NCBI RefSeq assembly: GCF_003431975.1
Contig: NZ_CP027116.1
Location: forward strand, 434,001-498,000
DNA length: 64,000 nt
Reading direction: 5' to 3'
Source: Bacillus pumilus
GTDB lineage: Bacteria > Bacillota > Bacilli > Bacillales > Bacillaceae
Shown here one piece after another: positions 1-8,024 of this stretch (its first letter is position 1; each line of letters begins with the position of its first letter). Under the pieces are notes generated by a model. The model was given only the letters and a program-made list of their open reading frames with translations, made no database searches and was not told where the DNA came from. A program made the position numbers and the translations under genes.

Positions 1-2
1 AC

Positions 3-236
3 CGTTTTTATTTAAATCGTTCGCTCGGACAGCCGACGGCAATCTTTATCGATCAAGCCGCCTCAGCCCGTGTTCTGCGGAATAATATCATCAATTTATC
101 TCCTCAACAAGCGATTGCCGTCCGCACCATATCTTCTACTCATTCCGTCATCGCCCATAACATGCTGGAACGCAGTCAATTGGTGACACACACGACAGAC
201 CGGCTCATTGGAAATATTGAAATCGATACACCGTGA
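3..236 (+). CDS. C-terminal end of an unidentified protein (cut by window start)
   Basis: An open frame enters from the left edge and ends at a TGA at 234-236, giving 77 residues. The visible part is a mixed alpha/beta sequence containing GQPTAIFIDQAASARVLRNN and ending IGNIEIDTP. I do not recognise the family. It has no membrane segment and no cysteine cluster, and too little remains to name a domain. The gene reads in the same direction as the yxe operon, but a promoter with consensus-like boxes lies between them at 278-306, so it is probably a separate transcription unit. It could be the end of a regulator for the next operon, but nothing visible proves that. Confidence 0.55.
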   Translation, partial: RFYLNRSLGQPTAIFIDQAASARVLRNNIINLSPQQAIAVRTISSTHSVIAHNMLERSQLVTHTTDRLIGNIEIDTP

Positions 237-277
237 TAAAGTAGTGAAATCCCTTATTTTGGAGGTTCAGAAGGCGG

Positions 278-306
278 TTGACAATCCTGTAAAAAGGGCA
301 TATAGT
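278..306 (+). promoter_or_regulatory. Sigma-A promoter of the yxe operon
   Basis: TTGACA at 278-283 and TATAGT at 301-306 are separated by exactly 17 bp, close to the vegetative consensus. Transcription should begin near 313, leaving a leader of about 125 nt before the GTG start of yxeK. The run AAAAAGGGCA (291-300) inside the promoter is complementary to TGCCCTTTTT (336-345). The T-tract at 341-348 makes this pair look like a weak terminator for the upstream gene that overlaps the promoter. A CTGAG/TTCAG dyad near 390-405 could be an operator. Confidence 0.75.
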
Positions 307-437
307 AATAATTATTTTTCATTTTTCGCAACATTTGCCCTTTTTTTTATGAATAAAACCGATTAATTCAATCAGAAAAATGTATCTTCTGAGGACTTCA
401 GTTTGATATATGAGGATATAGAAAGGATGAAGAACAA

Positions 438-1763
438 GTGTCACAGCCGAAAAGGAAGCTCAAGCTAGGCGTATTCATCGCAGGAACTGGTCATCATGTT
501 GCCTCTTGGAGACATCCGAATGCCGTATCAGATGCAGCCATGAACCTTGATTATTTTAAACAATTAGCGAAAAAAGCAGAGGAAGGAAAGCTAGATTTGC
601 TTTTTTTAGCAGACAGCCTATCCATTAATCAAACCTCTCATCCGAATGTATTGACGAGATTTGAACCGCTCACCTTGCTTTCGTCCATTGCTGAGTCTAC
701 TTCATCAATTGGTTTAGCAGCAACAGCATCCACTACATATAGTGAACCTTTCCATATTGCAAGACAGTTTGCCTCCCTTGATCATCTATCAGGCGGCAGA
801 GCGGCATGGAATGTGGTCACATCTTCTATTGAAGAAACAGCGAAAAATTTTAGCGGAGAAGAGCATTTAGCGCACCATAAACGATACGAGCGGGCAGAAG
901 AGTTCGTCGAGGTCGTCAAAGGTCTCTGGGATTCTTGGGAGGAAGACGCCCTTATTAGAAACAAGGAAACGGGGGAATTCTTCGAATCTAGTAAGCTTCA
1001 TGAGCTCCAGCATAAAGGTGAGTTCTTCTCTGTAAGAGGTCCCCTTAACGTATCACGCACGCCTCAAGGGCAGCCAGTGATCATTCAAGCAGGATCTTCC
1101 GAAGATGGTCAAATGCTTGCAGCGAAAACAGCGGAGCTTATTTTTACTGCACAAAACGACCTCAATAAAGCGAAGGAATTTTATCAAAGCTTGAAGGGGA
1201 AGGTAGAGGCTGCTGGTCGTGCTCGTGAGGACGTCAGTATCATGCCGGGGATCTTCCCGATTATTGCTGATACAGAGGAAGAAGCCAAAGCGAAGTTTGA
1301 AGAATTACAGGAGCTGATTGTTCCTGAAATTGGGCTGAGCATTCTCCAAAACTACTTAGGTGGAATTGATCTGTCCCAGTATCCTTTAGATGGACCGCTT
1401 CCAGAGATTGATCCAAGCATGTCAAATGCTGTGAAAAGCCGTTTTGATCTCGTGATGAATATGGCGAGAAAGGATAACTTAACCATTCGCCAGCTCTATC
1501 AATCGGTTGCCGGCTCTCGCGGTCATCATATTTTCATTGGTACACCGCAGCAGCTCGCAGATGTGATGGAAACATGGATCAATGAAGAAGCAGCAGACGG
1601 CTTTAACGTCATGCCGCCACTATTGCCAGAAGGACTTGATCTGTTCGTAGATCGAGTCGTACCGATTCTTCAGGAAAGAGGCTTATTTAAAACAGACTAT
1701 GCAGGACAAACCTTACGAGAAAATCTCGGATTAACACAGCCAAAAAATCGCTACACGACATAA
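438..1763 (+). CDS. yxeK: FMN-dependent monooxygenase of the luciferase family, YxeK
   Basis: This 441-residue protein belongs to the bacterial luciferase-like NtaA/SnaA/DszA group. Family features visible include an early LGVFIAGTGHHVASW strand and loop, the LDLLFLADSLS segment, and SGGRAAWNVVTS. In B. subtilis, YxeK oxidatively cleaves N-acetyl-S-(2-succino)cysteine, releasing N-acetylcysteine and oxaloacetate; the transfer of that function rests on similarity and identical gene order. It needs reduced FMN from a partner reductase, and none is encoded nearby. The start is GTG at 438, preceded by AAAGGA with a 10-nt gap; a nearby ATG at 427 is in another frame. It is the first gene of a seven-gene operon with short gaps. 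Confidence 0.88.
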   Translation: MSQPKRKLKLGVFIAGTGHHVASWRHPNAVSDAAMNLDYFKQLAKKAEEGKLDLLFLADSLSINQTSHPNVLTRFEPLTLLSSIAESTSSIGLAATASTTYSEPFHIARQFASLDHLSGGRAAWNVVTSSIEETAKNFSGEEHLAHHKRYERAEEFVEVVKGLWDSWEEDALIRNKETGEFFESSKLHELQHKGEFFSVRGPLNVSRTPQGQPVIIQAGSSEDGQMLAAKTAELIFTAQNDLNKAKEFYQSLKGKVEAAGRAREDVSIMPGIFPIIADTEEEAKAKFEELQELIVPEIGLSILQNYLGGIDLSQYPLDGPLPEIDPSMSNAVKSRFDLVMNMARKDNLTIRQLYQSVAGSRGHHIFIGTPQQLADVMETWINEEAADGFNVMPPLLPEGLDLFVDRVVPILQERGLFKTDYAGQTLRENLGLTQPKNRYTT

Positions 1764-1780
1764 AGGTGAGGTGACTAGCG

Positions 1781-2284
1781 TTGGGATACACGTTTCGTCT
1801 AGCAACAGAGGCAGATATAGAGGCACTGCTTGAACTGACAACAAGAGCCTATGAGCCAATTCGTGAGCTCGGCATCCAGTTCCAAGCAGCACATGCCGAT
1901 TTTGCTCTCGTTCAGAATAATGTACAAAAGAATCTTTGCTATGTAATGGAAGAAAACGGAGAGCTTCTATCCACCTTATCACTCCGTATGCCTTGGGGAG
2001 AGCAGCCAGGACCGTTCGGCGTTCCTCACATTTGGTGGTTTGCCTCAGAACCTTCCGCCAAAAAAGGGACAGGCTCTACCTTGTTAGAATGGGTAGAAAC
2101 CGAAGTGCTAAGAGATACACTGAAGGTGCCATACGTGTCTCTCGGTACAGCTGATAAGCATCCGTGGCTCATGGACATGTATGAGCGCAAAGGCTACGTC
2201 AGAGCAGGAGAAAAGGATTTAGGTAAGGGGCACATGACGGTTTATTTTAAAAAACAATTAAGGTCAGATATGACACTATCATAA
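1781..2284 (+). CDS. snaB: GNAT N-acetyltransferase, YxeL/SnaB
   Basis: A 167-residue GNAT-fold protein starting TTG at 1781 behind GAGGTG. The beta1-alpha1 start (YTFRLATEADIEALLELTTRAY) and the C-terminal YERKGYVRAGE motif (strand 6/7) fit the GNAT fold. The acetyl-CoA loop, usually written R/Q-x-x-G-x-G/A, appears as SAKKGTGSTLLEW. In the B. subtilis pathway, SnaB acetylates the amino group of S-(2-succino)cysteine before YxeK acts on it. It lies 17 bp after yxeK and 22 bp before the binding-protein gene, so all are surely cotranscribed. Function is assigned by operon identity; the sequence alone shows only GNAT. Confidence 0.82.
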   Translation: MGYTFRLATEADIEALLELTTRAYEPIRELGIQFQAAHADFALVQNNVQKNLCYVMEENGELLSTLSLRMPWGEQPGPFGVPHIWWFASEPSAKKGTGSTLLEWVETEVLRDTLKVPYVSLGTADKHPWLMDMYERKGYVRAGEKDLGKGHMTVYFKKQLRSDMTLS

Positions 2285-2306
2285 GAGGAAAGAAGGGTTT
2301 ACGAGC

Positions 2307-3101
2307 ATGAAAAACAAAAAGTGGCTAGTCGTTCTATTTGCAGCAATGCTGGCAGTTTTAGCAGCTTGCGGCGGCAACAATCAGGGTGAAGGCAAAGACG
2401 AAAAAGTGTTAAAAGTAGGTGCAACAGGACAAAGCTATCCGTTTGCTTATAAAGACAATGGCAAACTTGTTGGCTTCGATGTTGAAGTAACAGAAGCGAT
2501 TGCAAAAAAGCTTGGCTACAAACTAGACTGGCAGCTGAGTGAATTCAGCGGACTGATGGGACAGCTGACATCCGGTAAACTAGATACAGTATCAAACCAA
2601 GTCGCGATCACAGATGAGCGTAAACAAACGTTTAACTTTACAGATACGTATGCTTACGCAGGAACACAAATTATCGTTAAAAAGGACAACAACGACATCA
2701 AAGGTCTTGATGACTTAAAAGGAAAAACAGTGGCAGCGGTTCTAGGTTCTAACCATGCCAAAAACTTAGAGAGCAAAGACCCAGACAAAAAAATCAATAT
2801 TAAAACATATGAAACGCAAGATGGTGTCTTAAACGAAGTGGCAAATGGCCGCGTAGATGCTTATGTCAACGGACGCAGCGTATTACTTGCTCAAATTGAA
2901 AAAACAGGTTTGCCGCTCAAAATCGTCGGCAACCCAATTGTGTACGAAGAAGTAGGCTATCCATTTGCCAAAGATGAAAAGCATGACAAGCTAAGAGAAG
3001 AATTTAACAAAGCAATCAAAGAATTAAGAGAAGACGGGACACTGAAGAAATTGTCTGAGAAGTATTTCAAAGACGATGTCACAGTGCCAATTAAAAAATA
3101 G
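2307..3101 (+). CDS. yxeM: ABC transporter solute-binding lipoprotein, YxeM
   Basis: A 264-residue protein with a lipoprotein signal: positive N-terminus, hydrophobic stretch, and LAAC lipobox with the modified cysteine near residue 21. The mature part is an SBP_bac_3 amino-acid binding domain (VGATGQSYPFAYKDNGKLVGFDVEVTEAI and later AAVLGSNHAKNLE, NGRVDAYVNGR). It is anchored outside the membrane and should deliver a cystine-like or succinylated cysteine substrate to YxeN/YxeO. It is followed after 24 bp by the permease gene. The length and polar-amino-acid type fit the family well; the exact ligand is inferred from the operon. Confidence 0.88.
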   Translation: MKNKKWLVVLFAAMLAVLAACGGNNQGEGKDEKVLKVGATGQSYPFAYKDNGKLVGFDVEVTEAIAKKLGYKLDWQLSEFSGLMGQLTSGKLDTVSNQVAITDERKQTFNFTDTYAYAGTQIIVKKDNNDIKGLDDLKGKTVAAVLGSNHAKNLESKDPDKKINIKTYETQDGVLNEVANGRVDAYVNGRSVLLAQIEKTGLPLKIVGNPIVYEEVGYPFAKDEKHDKLREEFNKAIKELREDGTLKKLSEKYFKDDVTVPIKK

Positions 3102-3125
3102 CGACAGCGGCGGTGAAGAGCAGAC

Positions 3126-3800
3126 ATGAACAAAATTGATTGGCAGTATATGGTGACGGTTTTTCCGACATTGATTCAATACTTGCCGATAACGATCTTC
3201 ATGGCGATTGTCTCCATGGTATTTGCCATTCTCATTGGTGTGGTATTCGCTCTTATTACGAAAAACCGGATACCTGTTTTATACCAATTTGCCAAGCTGT
3301 ATATTTCTTTTTTCAGAGCGGTTCCAACCTTGGTTCAGCTCTTTCTCATTTATTTTGGTCTTCCGCAGCTATTCCCTGCGATGACTTCAATGGATGCCTT
3401 AACAGCGGTCATTATCGGATTAAGTATTAAAAACTCAGCATACTTAGCAGAAATTTTCAGAGCGGCCCTCAACTCTGTAGATGAAGGGCAGCTGGAAGCT
3501 TGTCTATCTGTCGGCATGACAAGATGGCAGTCTTACGTCAGAATTATTTTCCCGCAGGCAATTAGAAATGCGATTCCAGCGACGGGGAATACCTTTATCG
3601 GTCTTTTAAAAGAAACATCTCTCGCCTTTACGATTGGGGTGGCAGAAATGTTTGCACAAGGGAAGATGATTGCGTCGGCGAACTACAAATACTTTGAAAC
3701 CTATTTAGCCGTAGGGATTGTGTATTGGGTGATGACCATCATTTATAGCTTCCTCCAAGACCTATTTGAACGAAAAATCAGCAAACCTTACCGGAATTAA
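3126..3800 (+). CDS. yxeN: Amino-acid ABC transporter permease, YxeN
   Basis: A 224-residue His/Glu/Gln/Arg-type permease with about five membrane segments. The first is near residues 20-42. The EAA loop that contacts the ATPase is seen as GMTRWQSYVRIIFPQAIRNAIPATGN around residues 133-158. The FFRAVPTLVQLFLIYFG signature in the second membrane region is typical of polar amino-acid importers. It sits between the binding protein and the ATPase, 12 bp from the latter's true start. It forms the membrane channel of the importer, probably as a homodimer because only one permease is encoded. Confidence 0.88.
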   Translation: MNKIDWQYMVTVFPTLIQYLPITIFMAIVSMVFAILIGVVFALITKNRIPVLYQFAKLYISFFRAVPTLVQLFLIYFGLPQLFPAMTSMDALTAVIIGLSIKNSAYLAEIFRAALNSVDEGQLEACLSVGMTRWQSYVRIIFPQAIRNAIPATGNTFIGLLKETSLAFTIGVAEMFAQGKMIASANYKYFETYLAVGIVYWVMTIIYSFLQDLFERKISKPYRN

Positions 3801-3812
3801 GGAGGTGTGGAC

Positions 3813-4559
3813 ATGATCAAGCTCACCAATTTGAAGAAATCATTCGGCGACCTCGTCGTCTTAGACGGAATCAATCTCGACGTACAAAAAGGGCAGGTTG
3901 TGGCCATTATCGGACCTTCTGGCTCCGGTAAATCCACCTTACTGCGCTGCTTAAACTTACTAGAAACACCAGATGAAGGCATGATTGAAATTGGCGATGC
4001 GAAGCTAGATGCATCTAAATATACACGTAAAGAAGCCCATCACCTGCGTCAACAAACGGCCATGGTGTTTCAAAACTATAATCTATTTAAAAACAAGACA
4101 GCACTGCAAAACATCACAGAATCACTGCTTGTGACGAAAAAAATGACGAAGCAGCAGGCAAATGAGATTGGAATGAAGCTGCTGAAGCAGGTAGGATTAG
4201 AGCAAAAGGCTGACAGTTATCCAGTCACTTTATCTGGCGGACAGCAGCAGCGAATCGGGATTGCCCGCGCATTAGCGGTTGATCCACATGCGATTCTGCT
4301 CGATGAACCAACGTCAGCACTTGATCCAGAGCTTGTCTCAGGTGTGCTTCAAGTCATTAAGTCCATTGCGATTCAAGAAACAACGATGATCATCGTCACA
4401 CATGAAATGGCGTTTGCAAGAGAAGTCGCAGACCATGTGATTTTCATGGCGGATGGTCATATTATTGAACAGGGCACACCAACTGAGCTATTTGATGAAA
4501 CGAAGAATGAACGGACAAAACGATTTATCCAAAAAGAAGCAGCGGCTGAAGAGGCATAA
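3813..4559 (+). CDS. yxeO: Amino-acid ABC transporter ATP-binding protein, YxeO
   Basis: A 248-residue ATPase with Walker A GPSGSGKST, Q-loop MVFQNYNLF, signature LSGGQQQR, Walker B ILLDEPTSALD and switch histidine in IVTHEM. These are all the catalytic elements of the HisP/GlnQ class. The longest frame opens with a GTG at 3807, but the ATG at 3813 lies 7 nt after AAGGAGG and is the better start. It powers the YxeMN importer on the cytoplasmic face of the membrane. A 33-bp gap precedes the hydrolase gene. Confidence 0.9.
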   Translation: MIKLTNLKKSFGDLVVLDGINLDVQKGQVVAIIGPSGSGKSTLLRCLNLLETPDEGMIEIGDAKLDASKYTRKEAHHLRQQTAMVFQNYNLFKNKTALQNITESLLVTKKMTKQQANEIGMKLLKQVGLEQKADSYPVTLSGGQQQRIGIARALAVDPHAILLDEPTSALDPELVSGVLQVIKSIAIQETTMIIVTHEMAFAREVADHVIFMADGHIIEQGTPTELFDETKNERTKRFIQKEAAAEEA

Positions 4560-4592
4560 GCTGCTTTTTACTCTTTAGAGGGGTGAGTATCA

Positions 4593-5750
4593 GTGAAATC
4601 AATAGGAAACGAAGCTTTAAACAAACGTTTAATTAACATTCGCCGATCGCTTCATGAGCATCCAGAGCTGGCATTTGAAGAATATGAGACGACAAAAAAG
4701 CTGCGCGGCTGGTTAGAAGAGGAAGGGATCACTTTACTCGATTTCCCGGCTCTTCAAACAGGGCTTGTCTGTGAAATCAAAGGAGAACAAGAGGGACCAA
4801 CGATCGTCCTGAGAGCCGATATTGACGCACTTCCGATTGAGGAAGCATCTGGCGAACCATTTTCCTCAAAGGTACCGGGGAAAATGCATGCTTGCGGTCA
4901 TGATTTCCATACAGCTTCTATCTTTGGAGCAGCTCTTTTATTAAAAGAGCGGAAACACGAGATCAAAGGAACAGTGCGTATTTTGTTCCAGCCAGCTGAG
5001 GAAGTCGCACAAGGAGCGAAACGTGTCATAGAGGCAGGTGTGTTAGATGGAGTGGATGCGATTTTTGGTATGCACAATAAACCTGATCTGCCAGTGGGCA
5101 CCATTGGTATTAGAGAAAAAGCATTGATGGCGAGTGTAGACCGGTTTGAAATTGATATTAAAGGAACGGGGGGGCATGCAGGAATTCCGAATCACACGGT
5201 GGACCCAATTGCCATCAGCGGACAGATCACAAGCGCCCTTCAGCACATTGTGAGCCGCCGCATCAGCTCGTTACATCATGCTGTTGTCAGCATCACACGC
5301 ATTCAAGGCGGCACATCATGGAATGTGATTCCTGATCGTGTTGAGATGGAAGGAACCGTTCGGACGTTTGAGCCTGAAGTGAGAGCGATGATTCCCGATC
5401 TCATGAAACAAATCGTGAGCGGAATTGCAGAAGGGTTTGGGGCAAAAGGCGAAGTGAAATGGCATCCGTATTTGCCTTCTGTATTGAATGACGAGCGTCT
5501 GACAAAGGTGGTTGAAGAAACGGCAGGTGCGCTGGATCTCACAGTCGTTCAGGCTGAGCAGTCACCAGGCGGAGAAGATTTTGCCCTTTACCAAGAACAC
5601 ATTCCAGGCTTTTTTGTATGGATGGGGACAAGCGGTACCGAGGAATGGCATCATCCTGCCTTTACATTAAATGAAGACGCACTCCCTGTTGCCGCAGCTT
5701 TCTTTGCCGAGCTTGCCATTCGGGCATTGGAGTCACGATCATGGAAATGA
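4593..5750 (+). CDS. sndB: M20 family N-acyl amino-acid deacetylase, YxeP/SndB
   Basis: A 385-residue metallo-amidohydrolase of the M20D (hippurate hydrolase/IAA-amino acid hydrolase) group. Metal-site motifs are visible: LRADIDALPI, MHACGHDFHTAS, PAEEVAQGAKR and GMHNKP, with a late GGEDFALY. A dimerisation domain (about residues 180-290) contains GTGGHAGIPNHTVDP. In B. subtilis, SndB deacetylates N-acetylcysteine to give cysteine, the last step of the succinylated-cysteine route. The start is GTG at 4593 after GAGGGG. The end overlaps yxeQ by 10 bp, implying translational coupling. Confidence 0.85.
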   Translation: MKSIGNEALNKRLINIRRSLHEHPELAFEEYETTKKLRGWLEEEGITLLDFPALQTGLVCEIKGEQEGPTIVLRADIDALPIEEASGEPFSSKVPGKMHACGHDFHTASIFGAALLLKERKHEIKGTVRILFQPAEEVAQGAKRVIEAGVLDGVDAIFGMHNKPDLPVGTIGIREKALMASVDRFEIDIKGTGGHAGIPNHTVDPIAISGQITSALQHIVSRRISSLHHAVVSITRIQGGTSWNVIPDRVEMEGTVRTFEPEVRAMIPDLMKQIVSGIAEGFGAKGEVKWHPYLPSVLNDERLTKVVEETAGALDLTVVQAEQSPGGEDFALYQEHIPGFFVWMGTSGTEEWHHPAFTLNEDALPVAAAFFAELAIRALESRSWK

Positions 5751-7075
5751 CAAAACAATTGGCAGAGGCTGTACTGTCTGCTGATCCACTTCAAGATCAA
5801 CAGGCGGTAGAAATGGCTCGAAATGGTCTGTTAGATGCTGCGGCGGCAGCGCTTGCTGCGAAAGAGGATGAAGGAATTCAAAAGCTCATGGCACTTGTGG
5901 AACAAGAAGGTGGAACAGCTCAAATTCCTGTCATTGGACAAGGGAAGAAGGTCAGCCGTCAATCCGCAGCCATGCTAAACGGCTACCTGATCCACGCCCT
6001 TGATTATGATGATGTGCATTCAGATGTGAGAGGACATCCTAGTGCGGTGATCATCCCAGCATTGCTTTCACAGCTGACAGACGATAAAGGGTATGGTGAT
6101 CGACTTTTAGCAGCCTACATCACAGGCGTTGAAGTGATGGCTAGGCTTGGCGAATCCATCGGCAAGGCGCATTATGAACGGGGCTGGCATAATACTGGAA
6201 CCCTCGGAGCCATTGCGGCAGTATGTGCCATTGGGTATTTAAAACAAGTCTCGCAGGAAGAGCTGACGAAAGCAATCGGCTTTGCCGGAGCGCAATCGGC
6301 TGGAATACGAAAGCAGTTCGGCTCTGATATGAAACCATTACAAGCCGGCTTAGCGGCTAAAACAGCCGTCTGGTCTATGGACTTAGCTTGTTCAGGTTTT
6401 GGAGGGAATGAATCGGTTCTTGATGGCGCGCTTGGTTTCTTTTCTCTCTATGGAGATCTAGAGCGCGCGGAAAGTCATTTACTAGAAGGGTATGGAATAG
6501 CGTGGCGTATTGTCTCTCCGGGACTGTGGTTTAAAGTGTATCCGTTCTGCTCAGCGGCGCATCATGCAGCCGATGCGATCCTAACCTTAATGAAAGAGCA
6601 TACTTTCTTACCGGAGCAGGTGAAACAGGTAGATGTCATATTCCCGCCTGGCGGAGATGCAGCGCTTATTGAACGGACACCTTTGACGGGCGAAGAAGGA
6701 CGATTCAGTGTCGAATATGTCATTGCACTTGCCGTATTTGGACAGACGCTGACGCTGGATGTCTTTACGAAAAAACCAATTCCATCAGACATGCGCACAT
6801 GGATGAAACGGGTGACTAGAGAATACGATCAAACGATAGAACCCCATCCAGACGCTGTCCCAAAAGGTCGCTTTACGATGGTGAAGCTTACCTTATCTGA
6901 TGGCACCAACATTAGCGAACGAGTCGATATTCCGCGGGGAGCACCAGGCCATGCATTATCGAGAGAAGACATTATGCAAAAATTAAACAGTGTGACAGAC
7001 ACATCACATGCACAGCAGCTTTTACAGGCAGTTGAAGAAGGGAACGACGCTGCCTATTTGAAGTTGTTAAGGTGA
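5741..7075 (+). CDS. yxeQ: MmgE/PrpD family protein, YxeQ
   Basis: A 444-residue protein of the MmgE/PrpD family (2-methylcitrate dehydratase / cis-aconitate decarboxylase fold). Typical segments are LNGYLIHALDYDDVHSDVRGHPSA, ITGVEVMARLG, HNTGTLGAIAAVCAIGYL and VYPFCSAAHHAADA. It is the last gene of the yxe operon. Its role there is not established to my knowledge: the family acts on small tricarboxylates or dicarboxylates, so handling of the C4 moiety released from the substrate is a reasonable guess. It starts inside the sndB stop region (ATG at 5741) and is followed by a strong terminator. Confidence 0.82.
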   Translation: MEMTKQLAEAVLSADPLQDQQAVEMARNGLLDAAAAALAAKEDEGIQKLMALVEQEGGTAQIPVIGQGKKVSRQSAAMLNGYLIHALDYDDVHSDVRGHPSAVIIPALLSQLTDDKGYGDRLLAAYITGVEVMARLGESIGKAHYERGWHNTGTLGAIAAVCAIGYLKQVSQEELTKAIGFAGAQSAGIRKQFGSDMKPLQAGLAAKTAVWSMDLACSGFGGNESVLDGALGFFSLYGDLERAESHLLEGYGIAWRIVSPGLWFKVYPFCSAAHHAADAILTLMKEHTFLPEQVKQVDVIFPPGGDAALIERTPLTGEEGRFSVEYVIALAVFGQTLTLDVFTKKPIPSDMRTWMKRVTREYDQTIEPHPDAVPKGRFTMVKLTLSDGTNISERVDIPRGAPGHALSREDIMQKLNSVTDTSHAQQLLQAVEEGNDAAYLKLLR

Positions 7076-7088
7076 TATAAAAAAGCTC

Positions 7089-7115
7089 AAGCTCATCTTT
7101 CGAGATGAGCTTTTT
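7089..7115 (+). terminator. Rho-independent terminator of the yxe operon
   Basis: AAGCTCATCT (7089-7098) and AGATGAGCTT (7103-7112) form a 10-bp stem with a TTCG tetraloop, followed by a short T-run. Confidence 0.85.
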
Positions 7116-7263
7116 AAATGCCTTTATTTTTCATATATCTTGAATCACCTTCTACTCTATCATATAAAAAAATAATAGGATTCACCTCAATATCAACTCC
7201 CTCAAAAAGTATGAATAAAAGATGACCAAACGATGATAAGTTCGTGAAAACAGTGGAATCCAA

Positions 7264-7291
7264 TTGAGATTTGAGAAGGAACATGTAAAAT
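7264..7291 (+). promoter_or_regulatory. Probable promoter of yclJK
   Basis: TTGAGA at 7264-7269 and TAAAAT at 7286-7291 are 16 bp apart, 44 bp upstream of the yclJ start. The boxes are moderate, so an activator (perhaps YclJ itself) may assist. Confidence 0.4.
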
Positions 7292-7334
7292 AAAGCTACA
7301 TAAAGAAAAACAGAGGTAACAGCGGAGGCTGATG

Positions 7335-8024
7335 ATGAAAATATTAATGATTGAAGATAATCAGAGCGTTTGTACAATGACGGATATGTTTTTTCAACGA
7401 GAGGGATTTCAAGCGGCATTCGTCTATGATGGAGTAGAAGGGTTGAATCGATTCAAGGAAGAGGAGGATTGGGATCTGCTCATCTTGGATGTCATGCTTC
7501 CTTCAATGGACGGTCTGACCATTTGTCAAAAGGTACGCCAAATCAGTGATGTTCCGATTATCATGCTGACAGCAAAGGAAACCGAATCTGATCAGGTGCT
7601 AGGCTTTGATCTTGGGGCAGATGATTATGTGACAAAACCCTTTAGTCCGCTGACCTTAATGGCAAGAATTAAAGCAGTGAAACGTCGCTTTGCTCATACA
7701 TCCCCTCAAGAAATAAAAGAGGATGAACAGCTGAAGACCGAACATTTTCAGTTAGATAAAAAAACGAGAGAAGTGTTTCTAGAGGGGAAACGAATCGAGA
7801 ATTTGACACCAAAGGAATACGATCTGCTGTGCTTTTTTTTACAGCATCCTCGGCAAGTATTTTCACGAGAACAATTGCTTGAGCAAATTTGGGGATACCA
7901 ATTTTATGGTGATGAACGAACGGTGGATGTTCATATTAAACGGTTGCGCCAAAAAATCGGGGACGGACCTAAACCCTTTCTGTATACGGTATGGGGCGTA
8001 GGGTATAAGTTCGATGAGGATTAA
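7335..8024 (+). CDS. yclJ: OmpR-family response regulator, YclJ
   Basis: A 229-residue response regulator. The receiver domain (1-115) has the acidic pair ED at 7-8, phospho-acceptor Asp52 (LILDVMLPSMDG), and Lys101 in TKPF. The C-terminal winged helix (about 130-225) ends with RTVDVHIKRLRQKIGD and YTVWGVGYKF, the OmpR/PhoB DNA-recognition region. It closely resembles B. subtilis YclJ, which is anaerobically induced through ResD. Two ATGs are adjacent; the one at 7335 is 6 nt from GGAGG, the one at 7332 only 3 nt, so 7335 is preferred. It overlaps yclK by 11 bp. Confidence 0.9.
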   Translation: MKILMIEDNQSVCTMTDMFFQREGFQAAFVYDGVEGLNRFKEEEDWDLLILDVMLPSMDGLTICQKVRQISDVPIIMLTAKETESDQVLGFDLGADDYVTKPFSPLTLMARIKAVKRRFAHTSPQEIKEDEQLKTEHFQLDKKTREVFLEGKRIENLTPKEYDLLCFFLQHPRQVFSREQLLEQIWGYQFYGDERTVDVHIKRLRQKIGDGPKPFLYTVWGVGYKFDED

